Positions 36,960 through 49,000 of a DNA stretch of 64,000 nucleotides are shown here, piece after piece. The translations under genes and the position numbers were made by a program. The stretch is from Anisus vortex (taxonomy: Eukaryota > Mollusca > Gastropoda > Planorbidae), in the NCBI GenBank assembly GCA_949126835.1, contig OX421497.1, forward strand, positions 21,349,409 through 21,413,408. The letters run 5' to 3'. Below the pieces are notes generated by a model. That model had not been told where the DNA came from. It made no database searches and worked only from the letters and a program-made list of their open reading frames with translations. Each line of letters starts with the position of its first letter. Position 1 is the stretch's first letter.

Positions 36960-37630
36960 ATGTTACTATCGCCGTGCCGTGGGGTGGCTGGCGCCCGAAC
37001 AGGACTTTGGTATGCTCCCTTCCCTTTGGTCCACATGACACTTCTGTAACCATGGGCCATGGGCCTCAAAGCGGCGAAAAGTGGACACCACCAGTACGTT
37101 TACCAAGACAGGACAGCCCCTGCTGCGCGTCCGAGTCTCATTGCACTGCAGAGACGCCTCGATACTCCGAGATACTCGGTGGAGAGGCAGCGATGAGCGC
37201 AGCGTTCACACCTCTCAACTCCGACCTGGTACCTGGATGCCCATACCTATCCGTATGGTTTGTTGCGCTACCGGGCGACAACGATAATGACACGAGGGGA
37301 ATTCCGCAGTGGGAGAAAATATTGCGTGTAACTGCGGGAGACCCTAAGTACAGACAGAACCTTGGTTTGCCTCCCTCCCCCCCTTTCACTCCTAAACATT
37401 GTTACGCTCTGGATGTGTTGTTGTTCGTCCATCATTTTCGGGGTCGACCACGTCTCCCAGACGCATTGTGGACTCTTCGATCAGTCCTATGTGAGCCCTG
37501 AAAGTTTTGTTGCAAGTATTGCAGACAAATGACGCGGCGTGGGGTCTGGTAGCGCCCTGCAGGTCTGCTTGGCTGTTCTATATGTTCATTTTTGTTCGCC
37601 CTGAGATTTTGTTGTTTTTCGCAAACTGTG
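36960..37630 (+). mobile_element. GC-rich repeat copy 2 with tRNA-Lys-type primer-binding-site match
   Basis: Complementary to 20455-20965. Near its left end TGGCGCCCGAACAGG (about 36988-37002) equals the first 15 bases of the classic tRNA-Lys3 primer-binding site of LTR retroelements. No LTR pair, gag or pol frame is visible, so an LTR-element leader is only a possibility. The 190-codon open frame 36929-37501 is not conserved in copy 1. Confidence 0.45.
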
Positions 37631-37654
37631 CTCCGGATGACACAGCATAGAAAA

Positions 37655-38918
37655 ACACATACAGCACCAACGCGAAGTCCATCATAATTTCATCGATTTC
37701 AATAAAGCATTTGATCGTGTATGGCACGGTGGATTATGGCAGGTGATGAGAAGCTACAACATTGATGAAGTACTGATACAGGCAATAGAAGCACTCTACA
37801 ATCAAGCAAGCAGTGCAGTTCAACTAAATGAATGTATGCGGGACTTCTTCAAGATGTCCATTGGAGTCCGACAAGGCTGCATCCTATCGCTAGTTCTATT
37901 CAATATCTTCCTGGAAAAAAATCATGCAAGAAACACTCGATGATTACCATCCATCAATCTCCATTGGGGGAAGACCTCTATGCAATCTAAAATTTGCTGA
38001 TGATATCAACCGGTAGGCCGGGAGCAACAAAGAACTACAAGAGCTTACAGACAAGCTTGCAGGTAGAGCAAGGGCATACGGAATGGAAATCAGCCCAGAA
38101 AAGAGTAAAATAATTATCAACACCACAGATGCCAGAAGTGCAAACATCATTTTAAACGGGGCTGTGGAGTCGGTAGATAAATGTTCCGACTCCAACTCCG
38201 ACTCCTCAGTTTTTTGTACTTCCGACTCCAACTCCGACTCCAGGTACCAAAATTTCCTCCGACTCCACAGCCCTGATTTTAAACCGACAACAACTGGAAG
38301 AAGTAAAAATAATGTCAAATATCTAGGAGCAATCATATCCTCAGACGGACGCTGTGAGTCAGAAATTCGAGCAAGGATTGGGACTGCAATGGCGGCATTG
38401 GCTCGCCTAAACATAATCTGGACCAGTAAAAGCATTGGTCTCCCAACAAAGTTCAGACTTTACAGATCCCTTGACAGAACTATTGTTCTGTATGGATGTG
38501 AGACATGGACCCTTTTATCAGCAACTGAAAACAAGGTGCAGGCTTACGAAAATAAATGCATGAGAAAAATACTTCGAATCTCCTACATAACGAGGACTAA
38601 TGCGTATGTGTGGGATAGAATATCCTCAATTGCAGGCCCTCAAGAAAACATTATGGTAAAAATCAAACGGCGCAAACTGACATTTATTCGGCCTTGTGTT
38701 GCGGCACAATAGCCTGTCAAAAACAATCCTCCAGGGCATAGTGGAAGGTGAGCGTAGGAGAGGCCGTCAACGCAGATGCTGGTTCGACAATGTAAAGTAT
38801 TGGACAGGGCTGCAGTTGACTCCACTATTGACAACCGCTAAGATAGGCAAAAGTGGAGAAAGTTGACTACTGAGGTGTCCATTTGCTCCCCCAACGGTCA
38901 TGGAATTGATGTTGATGA
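37655..38918 (+). pseudogene. broken RTE-type reverse transcriptase
   Basis: RT blocks in order: HHNFIDFNKAFDRVWH (about 37676), SIGVRQGCILSLVLFNIF (about 37858), LKFADDIN (about 37990), then KYLGAIISSDG, LYGCETWTLL and a terminal KRRKLT. It is damaged by an extra A in the run at 37914-37920, a stop right after FADDIN (TAG about 38014), a 119-bp insertion at 38157-38275 and a further shift near 38690. Ends in GTTGATGATG at about 38918. Its 3' part matches 62510-62975, so it is a different RTE family from 17173-19890. Confidence 0.85.
38157..38275. mobile_element. 119-bp miniature hAT-like element inside the RTE copy
   Basis: Ends CGGGGCTGTGGAGTCGG and (complement) CAGGGCTGTGGAGTCGG, flanked by ATTTTAAA on both sides (8 bp). 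The interior is repeated GACTCCAACTCC. Removing it restores the RT reading context, showing a clean insertion. Confidence 0.88.
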
Positions 38919-40450
38919 TCTATTAGAAACTGCTAAGTCAAATTTGTTATCAATATGAAATTCTTACAATATAATTCTGCTCAATAGTAATGATCTTTGA
39001 GTTTATAATATTATGTGCATCAAATGTAGATAGTTACTGTATGTTAATTTTAAACTTGGATGGTTATGTATACTAGCAATCTGAATAGTCATGCTAAATT
39101 TAAATATGGATGATATGCTTACTTACAGTGTGTATGTAGTGTAAACTTTAAATGCAGATGGCTATGTTTATTTAAAATATTATTGTACCCGGTAATTAAA
39201 ATGTGGGTTCACTTTACAACTTTCAATTGTTATAAACTGTTACAACTGCGGTAATAATTATGTGTCTTTTGTATGTTAATTTTTCATTCTTAAATTTCAG
39301 CTTGAAATAATTTGAATCAATAAAATTATTTTTTAACAATATTTTTTCCCCGTTTTTTTTTATTAGTATAGAACTGAAATTAATAAAACATAAAAAAAAA
39401 CAATTCACAAAATATTGATAACATTTATTGCAATATAGGCCTAATACTCAACATAACAATTGTAACACTTCTTCTTCTTCTTTGGCTCCTGAGTCTCGGA
39501 AGACAATTAGATTTGCGCTCCTGTAACATCGCCAGCCCCGCAGCATTAACTGTGTCTGTAGGGACCTCTCATTGGATTATGTCGCATCTCTGGCACATGA
39601 AAGTGAACCGTTGGAACTGGTCAGGGGCAGTATATGTTCTTTAATTTTCTTCGCTGCTCTTCCAGCCTCTTCGATAGGACGAAGTCTTCCCTTTGCAGCA
39701 GATGGCTTATAGCCGGTAACTGCCGCTTTCCGTGTTTTGTCGACACTAAATAGTAAACTCTTGATCTTCCCCAGAGCCATTTGGGTAATAAAGGGGTTGC
39801 CTAAACAGTTTAAAGAAACAACAACGTCAAACTGACATAGTTTTAAAAAAAAACGCTTAAAACTAAGCAAAACCATAGATAAGCCTGGAACACAACAATC
39901 TACAATATCCTCTAAAGAGAAGGAGCCGCTGTATTTAATAAGATGCATTTTATTTAGCAGATAGAATGTTATGACAATTTCATTTTTATCGCATTTCTAA
40001 GTCTCCATATCTACATATGCCTGTTACATAGAAAAAACATATAGTATTTGTAATCTGATACAATTGATATACAGTATTGATTTAGCAAGTATGACATAAA
40101 GTAATATTACTTCTAGCCACTTAGCCAATGGAAACAAAATTTGAGTGAAATAAAACTGAAATTGTGTTTTAACCATAACTCACTTGAGCTGGGGAAAGTG
40201 GAGCAAGACTTTATAAGATTAGTCCATGGACAATGCACTGAGTGTCAAGAATAATATTTTATATAAACAATGTTTGAAATGCAAATTGTAAATAAAACAT
40301 CCCAAACATATTTAATGCTTATTTTAAAAATTTGGATTTTGCTATAAAATGCAATAAGAAAAGATGAAAAACAAAACAACATGTTTATTGTTATAATATG
40401 AAATTCAATAATGGTTTCCTTTTATTTCCTACAGTTGATATATTGCACCT
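38919..40450. repeat. segmental duplication copy A' (non-coding)
   Basis: Same order and strand as 13960-15500. The RTE copy inserted at its left edge. At 39470-39760 it carries a block absent from copy A (CGAAGTCTTCCC and similar). Confidence 0.7.
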
Positions 40451-41618
40451 AGAAAAAAAATCTAATGGTAGCTAATTAACAGCAGAAGAATAATTAGGAT
40501 TTTTTCTGGATGTAGAAAAATCTTGTCTGTATAAATTAGATATTCACTTAACAATAATTCTTGAGCCATTTGTTTTTTGTTTTTTTTTACAATTGTAGGC
40601 TACTTAATAAAGATTGAAAAGAATTATTTATCAATTACAACATACAGGTAATCATTGATGTACACAATTTATTTCCTCATTTACATATGTTTAAAAGCTA
40701 AAATAGAAAATATTTCTTACATTATTTTGTGTTCAGAATTTCAGAAAAATCAATTATTAAAATTTAAATCACTGAAAAAAATTAATGAGCTTTAAAAAGA
40801 AACTTATATATGCATCCCACTTTTTTCTTTATATATATGGAAGACTGGCATTTAATAATGCAATATTATGTAGAGAAAAAAAATACATTTAGACTTAGAG
40901 CACACTATAAATAAAAATAGTCATAATTATTAATTACACTATATATACAGATAGAGTATGTTGGTATATTTTTTTATGCATGAGTAGGCCTATTAATTTA
41001 AAATTATAAAAAACTTGTAGGCGAAATTAGATCTGATATGAACCAAAGCACACCATAAATCAAGACTACCAGGTGATAGTGGGGCATGCACAATTTTCCA
41101 ATAGTCTTTATCAAATCCCAACCAATGTCAGGTTCCCATTAGAGCTGGGAAGACCCAGGGGAAAAATTGTAGCATTTTCTTTTTCAATTAGGACCAGAGA
41201 AGTCTGAATTAATTAATAGGTCAGCCATTTGCGTGTAAATATTTAGTGATAGTTGTCTTTTGATATTTTATATTTTACATCATTTTCATTCATAACAAAA
41301 ACATTGCATCTATGTTTTTCATGCATAGAAAAAAAAAAAAAAGCAATTACGGCATATTTAGTTTGCCTGATATCATATGGTTTTGTGGTGATAAATAAAG
41401 AGAATATAAAATATTTATGTGGCCACAAGTAAAGCGAAAGAGAACTTTAACATGGAAGATTTACTTAAATTTAATACCAAAAGTACATGTCATACAATTT
41501 TTCATTTAAAAATCCAGTTGTAAAAATGAAAAGTAATATACGAATTTGGAATAGTTATTTCAGAAGCGGTGCTTGATGGGACTTTTAGAAAATTGACTAT
41601 GATTCCTTATGTATGTTT
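40451..41618. other. AT-rich stretch with a SINE fragment
   Basis: Only a short family S1 body piece is recognisable: CAACCAATGTCAGGTTCCCA and TTAGAGCTGGGAAGAC (about 41121-41154, minus sense). Otherwise A/T runs and nothing gene-like. Confidence 0.5.
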
Positions 41619-41619
41619 T

Positions 41620-42215
41620 ATATCCCCCGTGTGGGTATAGGGGTCCTGGAAATGACCAGGTGAAAGAATAACCCCACTGCTAAGTCCCACTTGCATGTCG
41701 TAAAAGGCGACTAATAGTGGGTTGTGCATTGGGTATAACCAGGGCACGTAAAACTTGTACCCCCCTTTGTGGTGCTGTTCGACAGAGGCCCAGATTGCAC
41801 TACCCTGGATAGAGGTTTTTGCGCGGCTCCTTCTGGGGGGCTCTGGTGTTGGTAGCAATGAGATGGGTGGGTGTAAAATCGTGAAGGGGCCTGGGTCCAG
41901 GATGTGACAATTCCACTGAGTATTCCCAGAATCTGAAAAAACTAAAAATGGCATAACTGAGTGTCATGGCCGTTTTGAGAGCTCTGTGGATGGCGGAGAT
42001 CGGACCATAGGCCAGCCCCAACCCAGCACAACTCAGCCCTGACTCAATGCAGCCCGATCCCGGAGTACCACTCACAGGTGCTTGGTGCAGAGCCGAAAAG
42101 CTCTCTTGAGCTGCGGGGTTTGAATAAAGCCACTAAGGAAAACCCAGATTAACAATGCCAGTGTGTCTGACATTGACTGCAAGAGAGCAAACAGCTCCGC
42201 AGACGGGTTGATAGA
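41620..42215 (+). mobile_element. short non-autonomous LINE derivative
   Basis: A balanced-composition block in AT-rich DNA. It starts with a leader-like segment (CCCCGTGTGGGTATAGGGG, TAAAAGGCGACTAATAGTGG). It ends with codons and sequence matching the end of the RNase H-type LINE at 6375-6425 (ACATTGACTGCAAGAGAGC and CAGACGGG), then (GAA)n. A LINE 5' leader joined to its 3' end with the coding middle deleted is the likeliest reading. Exact ends uncertain. Confidence 0.55.
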
Positions 42216-42652
42216 AGAAGAAGAATGTGTTTATATAAGTAATTAAATTAGTTAAAATTAGTTAATTTGAATGTCACTAAATTGACATATTTAAAAAAAG
42301 AATAAAACAGCGTAAAAAAAAAAGATGAAAAGTCTTAAAATGTAAAGCAACCACTGACTGCTTTATAAAGGAATCCAATAACGAGTGTTATAGAGAACAT
42401 ATACAGGTAATAAATATAATTCATTATTTACAGTATCGAGTAAGTGTAACTTTTTAAACTTCTATAAATTATTTTTTTTAATACAAAAGTTTAAATTAAA
42501 TAAATAATACTGTTTGGCCAAAAAAATATTTAAACATGAAAAAATATATTGCGCCCAAAAACAATAATACAAAAAAGAAAAAAAAATCTTATTATTATTA
42601 TGAAAGGATTTGTTCTATTCTTTGTAATTTGCACAATTTTAACAATGATAGC

Positions 42653-42934
42653 CATAGACTATAATATAAGTTTACATGGCCCGCTTGCTTGAGTATTTCT
42701 GATATATGATGACTTGAAACACTGATTTTCGGAATTCCCAATTATAAATAAAGTAATTGCTATACAGGATTAATAGGCCTACAAGTATTCATTTAAAGTC
42801 GAAAAACATGCGATTTAATAAAACGGAACATGTATGACAATTACTTTATTTAGAATCGGGAATTGCAACAAAAAAAAAAGAAGATAATAGCATAAAAAAC
42901 TAAAGCAAGCGGTCCATGTATATTATAGTCTATG
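42653..42934. mobile_element. foldback (hairpin) MITE downstream of the minus helicase gene
   Basis: Left arm CATAGACTATAATATAAG, then ACATGGCCCGCTTGCTT; the right arm is its complement with few changes. Inner arms with GGAATTCCCAATTATAAA and AATAAAGTAATTG pair with each other, so nearly all of it can fold. The matching flank of the plus-strand paralogue (about 60005-60060) lacks it, which defines an empty site. Target duplication unclear. Confidence 0.8.
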
Positions 42935-43045
42935 ATTATAGCCAATAAAATTTAACATTACCATCTCCACATATTTAAATTTCCAAGCAATAAAAGCCAA
43001 AAAATATGATGTTGCCGAGTCCTGACTGACTAAAAATGTAAATGC

Positions 43046-46000
43046 TCAAATAATTCCTCCATGCAATTTACGCAGATGTTTATAGCAGTCTTGTTCATCC
43101 TGAAACGAGGCAAGACAAATCCAACAGAAATGGATTTTACAAGCAGTACACTCCATGTGGTTACAGCCTTCATTCTTTTCAACAGGTGCCTTACAACTAG
43201 GACACGATTTACGATTCTTTGGATCAGCTTGTTTCCATCTTTCAAACATTTTATCCGATTCTTGCTGGCTGATAAACATTTTGCAGGACAGACCAACATG
43301 ATAATTGGCATGGCAACTTGTACATATACTATTTAAACAAGCTGGACAGTTAAACTCATTACCTTCTTCAGTTTCTGTGACTTCATACACCACTGGACAG
43401 TTTGCTGTCTTGCAGTACTTATAATGACTGGAATTTTTAGCCACTAGTGAATCCAGTGAATACAAAACAAGCTTGGTTTCCAAAATCCATTTTTGTTTCA
43501 AACAGAACCTCAAATCTTTCCAAACTAAAGGTATTTGACAATTTTCTTGGGCACAATCTATGGGAAATTTTTTGTCGTCCACAGCAACACGGACCATCAT
43601 ATTTATACAACTATGACAGTAGCTATGGCAACAACCTTCAAGTCTATATAACTCACAATGGTTCTCAATAGGACACATGCATACAACACAATCTGGCATC
43701 CATTTCTCATAATGAAGACTAACTCTTGAAGCCAGATTTTGTTCAATGTCTTTAATGCACTGTTCTGTTTTATCAACAGCTTCTGGTGGTCCAAAAATAG
43801 ACATTTTTTGTCGTTTGAAATCTATATCAATGTCTGTCAAATCAAAGTTTTTAACAATGCCATCAGGCAAATCACCAAACTTTTTCATAAGTTCTTTCAT
43901 TATGCCAGGTGGTTTTCCATGTCCGCTTAATACAATCTCAATCTTTTTAGCTTTTAAAAGTTGTTCCAAATATTCATTTATTCTAAATTTTGAATTATTT
44001 ATATCCACATGAGATCCATACAGTTGAATTCTTTCTCTTCTTTCATCAACAACTATTAGTATGTCTAATTTCTCTTCAATGCCTTTTAACATTTTTTTAC
44101 CCTCCTGTTTCAAAATCCTTCTCGTGAAATCAGAGAGACTGCAGTCAATAACTTCTCCATCTAACAGTTTTTGGAATAAATCTCTGGCTTCTACCAAATA
44201 TTTTGCTGATACAGATCTGATATCAACAGCCACGTCTCCAAGTTTCATTTCCCTCACATTTATGTCAACATAGCTTTCAGATTTTAAATATTCAACTGTT
44301 TCATCAAAATGTTTTTTGATTTTGATCATAATAGCTGAAGACACAAATAAAGTTGTCTTTAGAGTAGGATTGACATCTACTGGTTCCCCTTCAATTGTTA
44401 GCTTGTTGCGTATAAACTTACAAAGCTGTTCCCCTTCTGATATTTTATCAAAATTGATAAATCCTGTATAGTTGATGCTTGAATCTTTTGGTGTCTTTAC
44501 ATTTATTTGAAAGTTATTGTGTGGAACCTTCAATATAGTTGCAAACTTTTTCAATTCATTTGTTAAAAGATTTTTCATTTCATTTACCTCATTTTCCCAT
44601 GCTGGGACTTTAAATCTGACAACAATGACAAAAAGTTGTCTAGCTATTCTCTTATCAAAATTCACTAAAGAAAGTACACTGTCCTCAATTTCTTTCTCAC
44701 TTGCCTTTTGAGTATTGAAACAAATTAAATCATTACCTCCTTCTGGGAGTTTTATTTCACAGGGACCGTGAGATAAATTAATATGTTGCCCTAACAAAGA
44801 AGCTTGATCAATGGCAGGGCATTTAATATATGCTTTTCCATTGCCTATTATGGCTCTTCTGCACCACGTGACCTTGACTTCAAATTTACTTTGAGCTTTT
44901 TTACATTCAATTTCAGTCTTTAGCCAGGCAACATTTTTGTCACCATCTTCAGTGCTTTCAACTGCAAATTTTGCTTCATATTTGCTTCCATACCTTATAA
45001 AACCCCAAGGATTGGAGCTTTTAAATTTAATGCATTCTAAGATATTACCATAAACTGAAAACTTGTTCCTTATTTCTTCTTCTGTAGTTCTAAATGAACT
45101 CTTCTTGATGATTATTTTGTTACTCTCATCTGGCATCAATAACGTTTTGACTGAACCTCCTTGTCCAAGGACAACACGGAAACCACTAGCATCAGATCCA
45201 TTTGAATTTTTTATAACAGCTATTTCATCTTCATCTAGCTGCAAGGATTGTAAAGTGATTTTCTTTGATTTTTTAAGCTCTTTTACAATGTTGGCATTCA
45301 TGGGTGAGGAAGAATGGACATCAATGATTCCTAATTCTCCGTCAGCTTCTACTACAACTGTTGACATTCCACTAGTCAAAAGTTCCTCTTCCAATTCACG
45401 CAAGTGTGAGTACCTTGGACCGACCAGATTTCTAAACATTGTCATACCAAGCTCTTCTTTGTGCACAACTTCAATTTTTCTTTCTTTTACATCTTCCATG
45501 CTAAATGATAGTCTCCCTTGCTGCAGAGCTTCCACTACCCACCCTTCATCAACTATAGAAATGCCTTTAATAAAGGCTCGAGTTGTTTCTGTAAGGTCTG
45601 TGTAAACAATCCACTCAGGCTGAGAATTCAGACTTAACAAACTTGATGATGGATGGAAATGTATTTGTTTTTCTATTTTCAAAGCATAATAACCTGCTCT
45701 TAAATGACCCAAAAAATGAGATAAAGAAGAAGTATAAGCCTGGAAGATGAGCTTTTTGAACAGGTTTATAACTTGAACATTTTCTGAAAAAGTATTTCCC
45801 ATCTTTACTTTGGCTTCTTTGTTAAGAATTTCTGCAATTTCTTCAACTTCCTGTCTTGTGTAACTGATAACTTTGTAATTAATGCTGTTATTCTTGCACC
45901 ATTTGGATTGACTCGTTTTAGGCTCTTTGATCCAGTCTTTATATACTTGTAACCAAGTGAATACATCACCATCTTGTGAAGCAAATCTGGTTTTACTTTT

Positions 46001-49000
46001 GGAAGACTTTTGTTGGTCTGTTTCTGACATACCTCTATAGAAAATGTTGCTTCCATTAGTGAGTAATGAAGCTATAACTACTGCATCATAAAGAACATTT
46101 TCTTGCATTCCATGATAAATAAGAAAACCTTGCCTGGGATCAAATGGAAGCTTATTGATCCACTTTCCAAGGTCTGTTATTCCATCTTTCGACATGGCTC
46201 CCAGATGGAACAGTGAGGACATTGCAGCATCAATGGTATTTTGTCCTGGAGATTCAACAAAGTCATAGGAAGTGCAATCAATTCCTAATGCAGCTAACTT
46301 GAGAACAGCCTGACCTAAATGAACTCTCAGTATCTCAGGCTTACTGGCTAATTCCATTGAGTTGTATCCCTTTTCAGAATAAAGTCTAAAACATTTTCCA
46401 CTTGCAGTACGTCCAGCCCGACCTTTTCTTTGATTGGCTGAACTCTTACTTATGACATGAGTGCCAAGTATACTTATGTTTTTCTTGGCATCATATTTCA
46501 CTTCCTTGACAACTCCAGTGTCTATGACAAATTTGATGCCATCAATAGTAATGGAAGTTTCAGCACAGTTTGTAGCAAATACAATTTTTCTCATACCATC
46601 CTTTAGTTGGTCAAATACTTTCTTTTGTTCTTCAGGTGGCAATTGGCCATGTAATGGAAAACATTTAAAATTTCTGGCTCCTTTCATTTGCTTTTCAAAT
46701 TCTTCACAGCATCTCATAATTTCTACAGGGGAGGTAAGAAAGACCAAAATGTCACCAGGTTCCTCATGTCTGTGAACCTCAAGAGCCTTAGCAACAGCCT
46801 TTCTTTCATAATCTTCAAATTCCACGTCCGTATCAGAGTCATCATAAATAATGTCCACAGGAAACATTCTGCCAGATACACTCAACTCAGGCTCAGAATG
46901 AAAATACTGAATAAATATGCTAGGGTCAATGGTTGCTGATGTTATGATCACTTTTAAATCAGGTCTTTCAGGTAAACATTTTTTAATCATGCCTAATAAA
47001 AGATCAGTGTAAATACTTCTTTCATGGGCTTCATCCACAATTATACAAGAATAACCTGAGAAGTTTTGATTTTTCAGGCATTCATTCAGTAAGCTGTGAT
47101 CAGTTGAGAAGATAATTTTGGTGGCATCAGACATTTTTTTTCTGACACCAGTTTTATATCCAACAAGATGTCCAACTACCTTAACCATTTCTTTAGCAAC
47201 TCTCTCTGCCAGAGTTATTGCTGCCACTTTTCTGGGCTGAGTACAAACAATTTGTCCAGTTTGAGTCAAACCAGCTTCATAAAGATACTGCACCAACTGG
47301 GTGCTTTTTCCAGATCCTGTCTCTCCCAGAATTATTGACACCTGGTTAGATGAAACCTTGTCAACAATGTCTTTTCTTCGTGCATACATTGGAAGAGCAT
47401 TTGCTAGTCTTTGACATTCAACTCCAACTTGTTGGGTAAGGGCAGTTAATTCAGCTTTCTTTATTTGACTTGGATCAATTTCATGTAGTTTATTGCTCAT
47501 AGTAGAACACCATTCTTGGAAAACTACTGACTGTCTTTTTAATTCTTCAATTTTATCTTCAGTAGCTTTCAGTTCACTTGAATTATCTTCATCATTTCTT
47601 TCTAGAAGTTTTGTGTGTTTTTTTTCTACTTCAGAAATTTTTTTATAGTGAGTTTTCAAAATAGATTGAGTCTTGGATTCAATCTGTCCAAGCGTATCTT
47701 GAATACAATTTTTCATTTTTTCTACATTTCTGATATTTTCTTTATCAGGCTCTTTCCTTTCACTAGAATTATTTTCAACTGACTTGGAAATAATGAGTTC
47801 CACCTTTCTGCCTATGGTTTTCTCCATTTCCTTACACAAGTTATGTAGTAAAGTTTCAGGATTTGTACCTTTAGTAGTGATAACAACTGTACATGATGTT
47901 CTCTTGTCTCTTTGCATTATTGAATCATCCACAATATTTAGAGTGCCAGAAGGATTTAAATGTTGATGATTTCTTCTAATAATCCTTTTTAAATCTTTAT
48001 CTTGTTCAAAATGTTTATCTATTTTCAGCCAAGCTTTTAAACACTGAACACAACTTTTATTTCTTTTTTTTTTACATTTTGTTTTTGGGTCACTAGACTT
48101 AGAGCCTGACTGAAGGATTAGGTCTTTTTGTTTCTCTATATCCTTTTTTCTTCTTGTACTTGGCAAATGCTGTTTATGACATTCACCTTTTGCCATATCT
48201 TTCTTTATTGAAAGTGCTTTACCATTAATAAGCCTGTTCTGTTTATGTTTTGCAACAAATGCTTCGATGTTGACATTCCATTTAGTAGCATTGATCTGCT
48301 TAGTTATTCTTAATGCAGCTGACTTGCTGGTTGTTACTAAGGTACAATGAGAACATGTGTTATTAGATGAGTCCACAGTTACTTTTTCAAGACTTGTTTG
48401 AAGATCCTTTATTGGACTTAAAAGGTCTAAAATAGTATTTGTATCTACATCTCTTGCCATTATCTTTACTTTGACCGAAGTAGGAATAGAAGAAGTTGCC
48501 TGGTTGTAATGATCATCTTTTGTATTTGAAGTCATTACAGAAGCCTTATTTATTATTGGTAAAGGTTCACTCATATCTTTTTTGGCATTAGACATTTGAT
48601 CTGATTTCACATTTGGTGCAGCTTCAAAAATGACTTTTTTATCTATCATGTTCATTTTTAATTTTTGGTTAGTGTCATTTAATGCATCAGGATTTTTATC
48701 CACAAAGCTATATAAATTGAAAGAGACAGTTGAGTTTAGATCTGTATTAACAATCCTATCCAAGTCCATGATAAACTTTTCTGCGTTTCTTTTGGTCACA
48801 GTTTGGGGGAAAAGAAGTGTGCATTTACCTTTCCCCTCACTGCAGACAATTTCTTCATCAACCAACTCTGGATTAACAGACCTTTTGACTTTTTTCATAC
48901 AAGTGGATATTTTATCTTTCAGCTCCAATACATTTTCAAATTGTTTGTAAATTGTAAAAACAGCTTTAGTTGTTAATACTGAACTGTCAGTATGTGAGAT

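Noticed and set aside
36929..37501. 190-codon open frame in GC-rich DNA
   Set aside because: Frame is not kept in the related repeat at 20455-20965; high G+C alone explains few stops.
45063..45605. 180-codon frame antisense to the long helicase gene (and its twin at 57336-57878)
   Set aside because: Shadow frame; present in both paralogues only because the sense strand is conserved.
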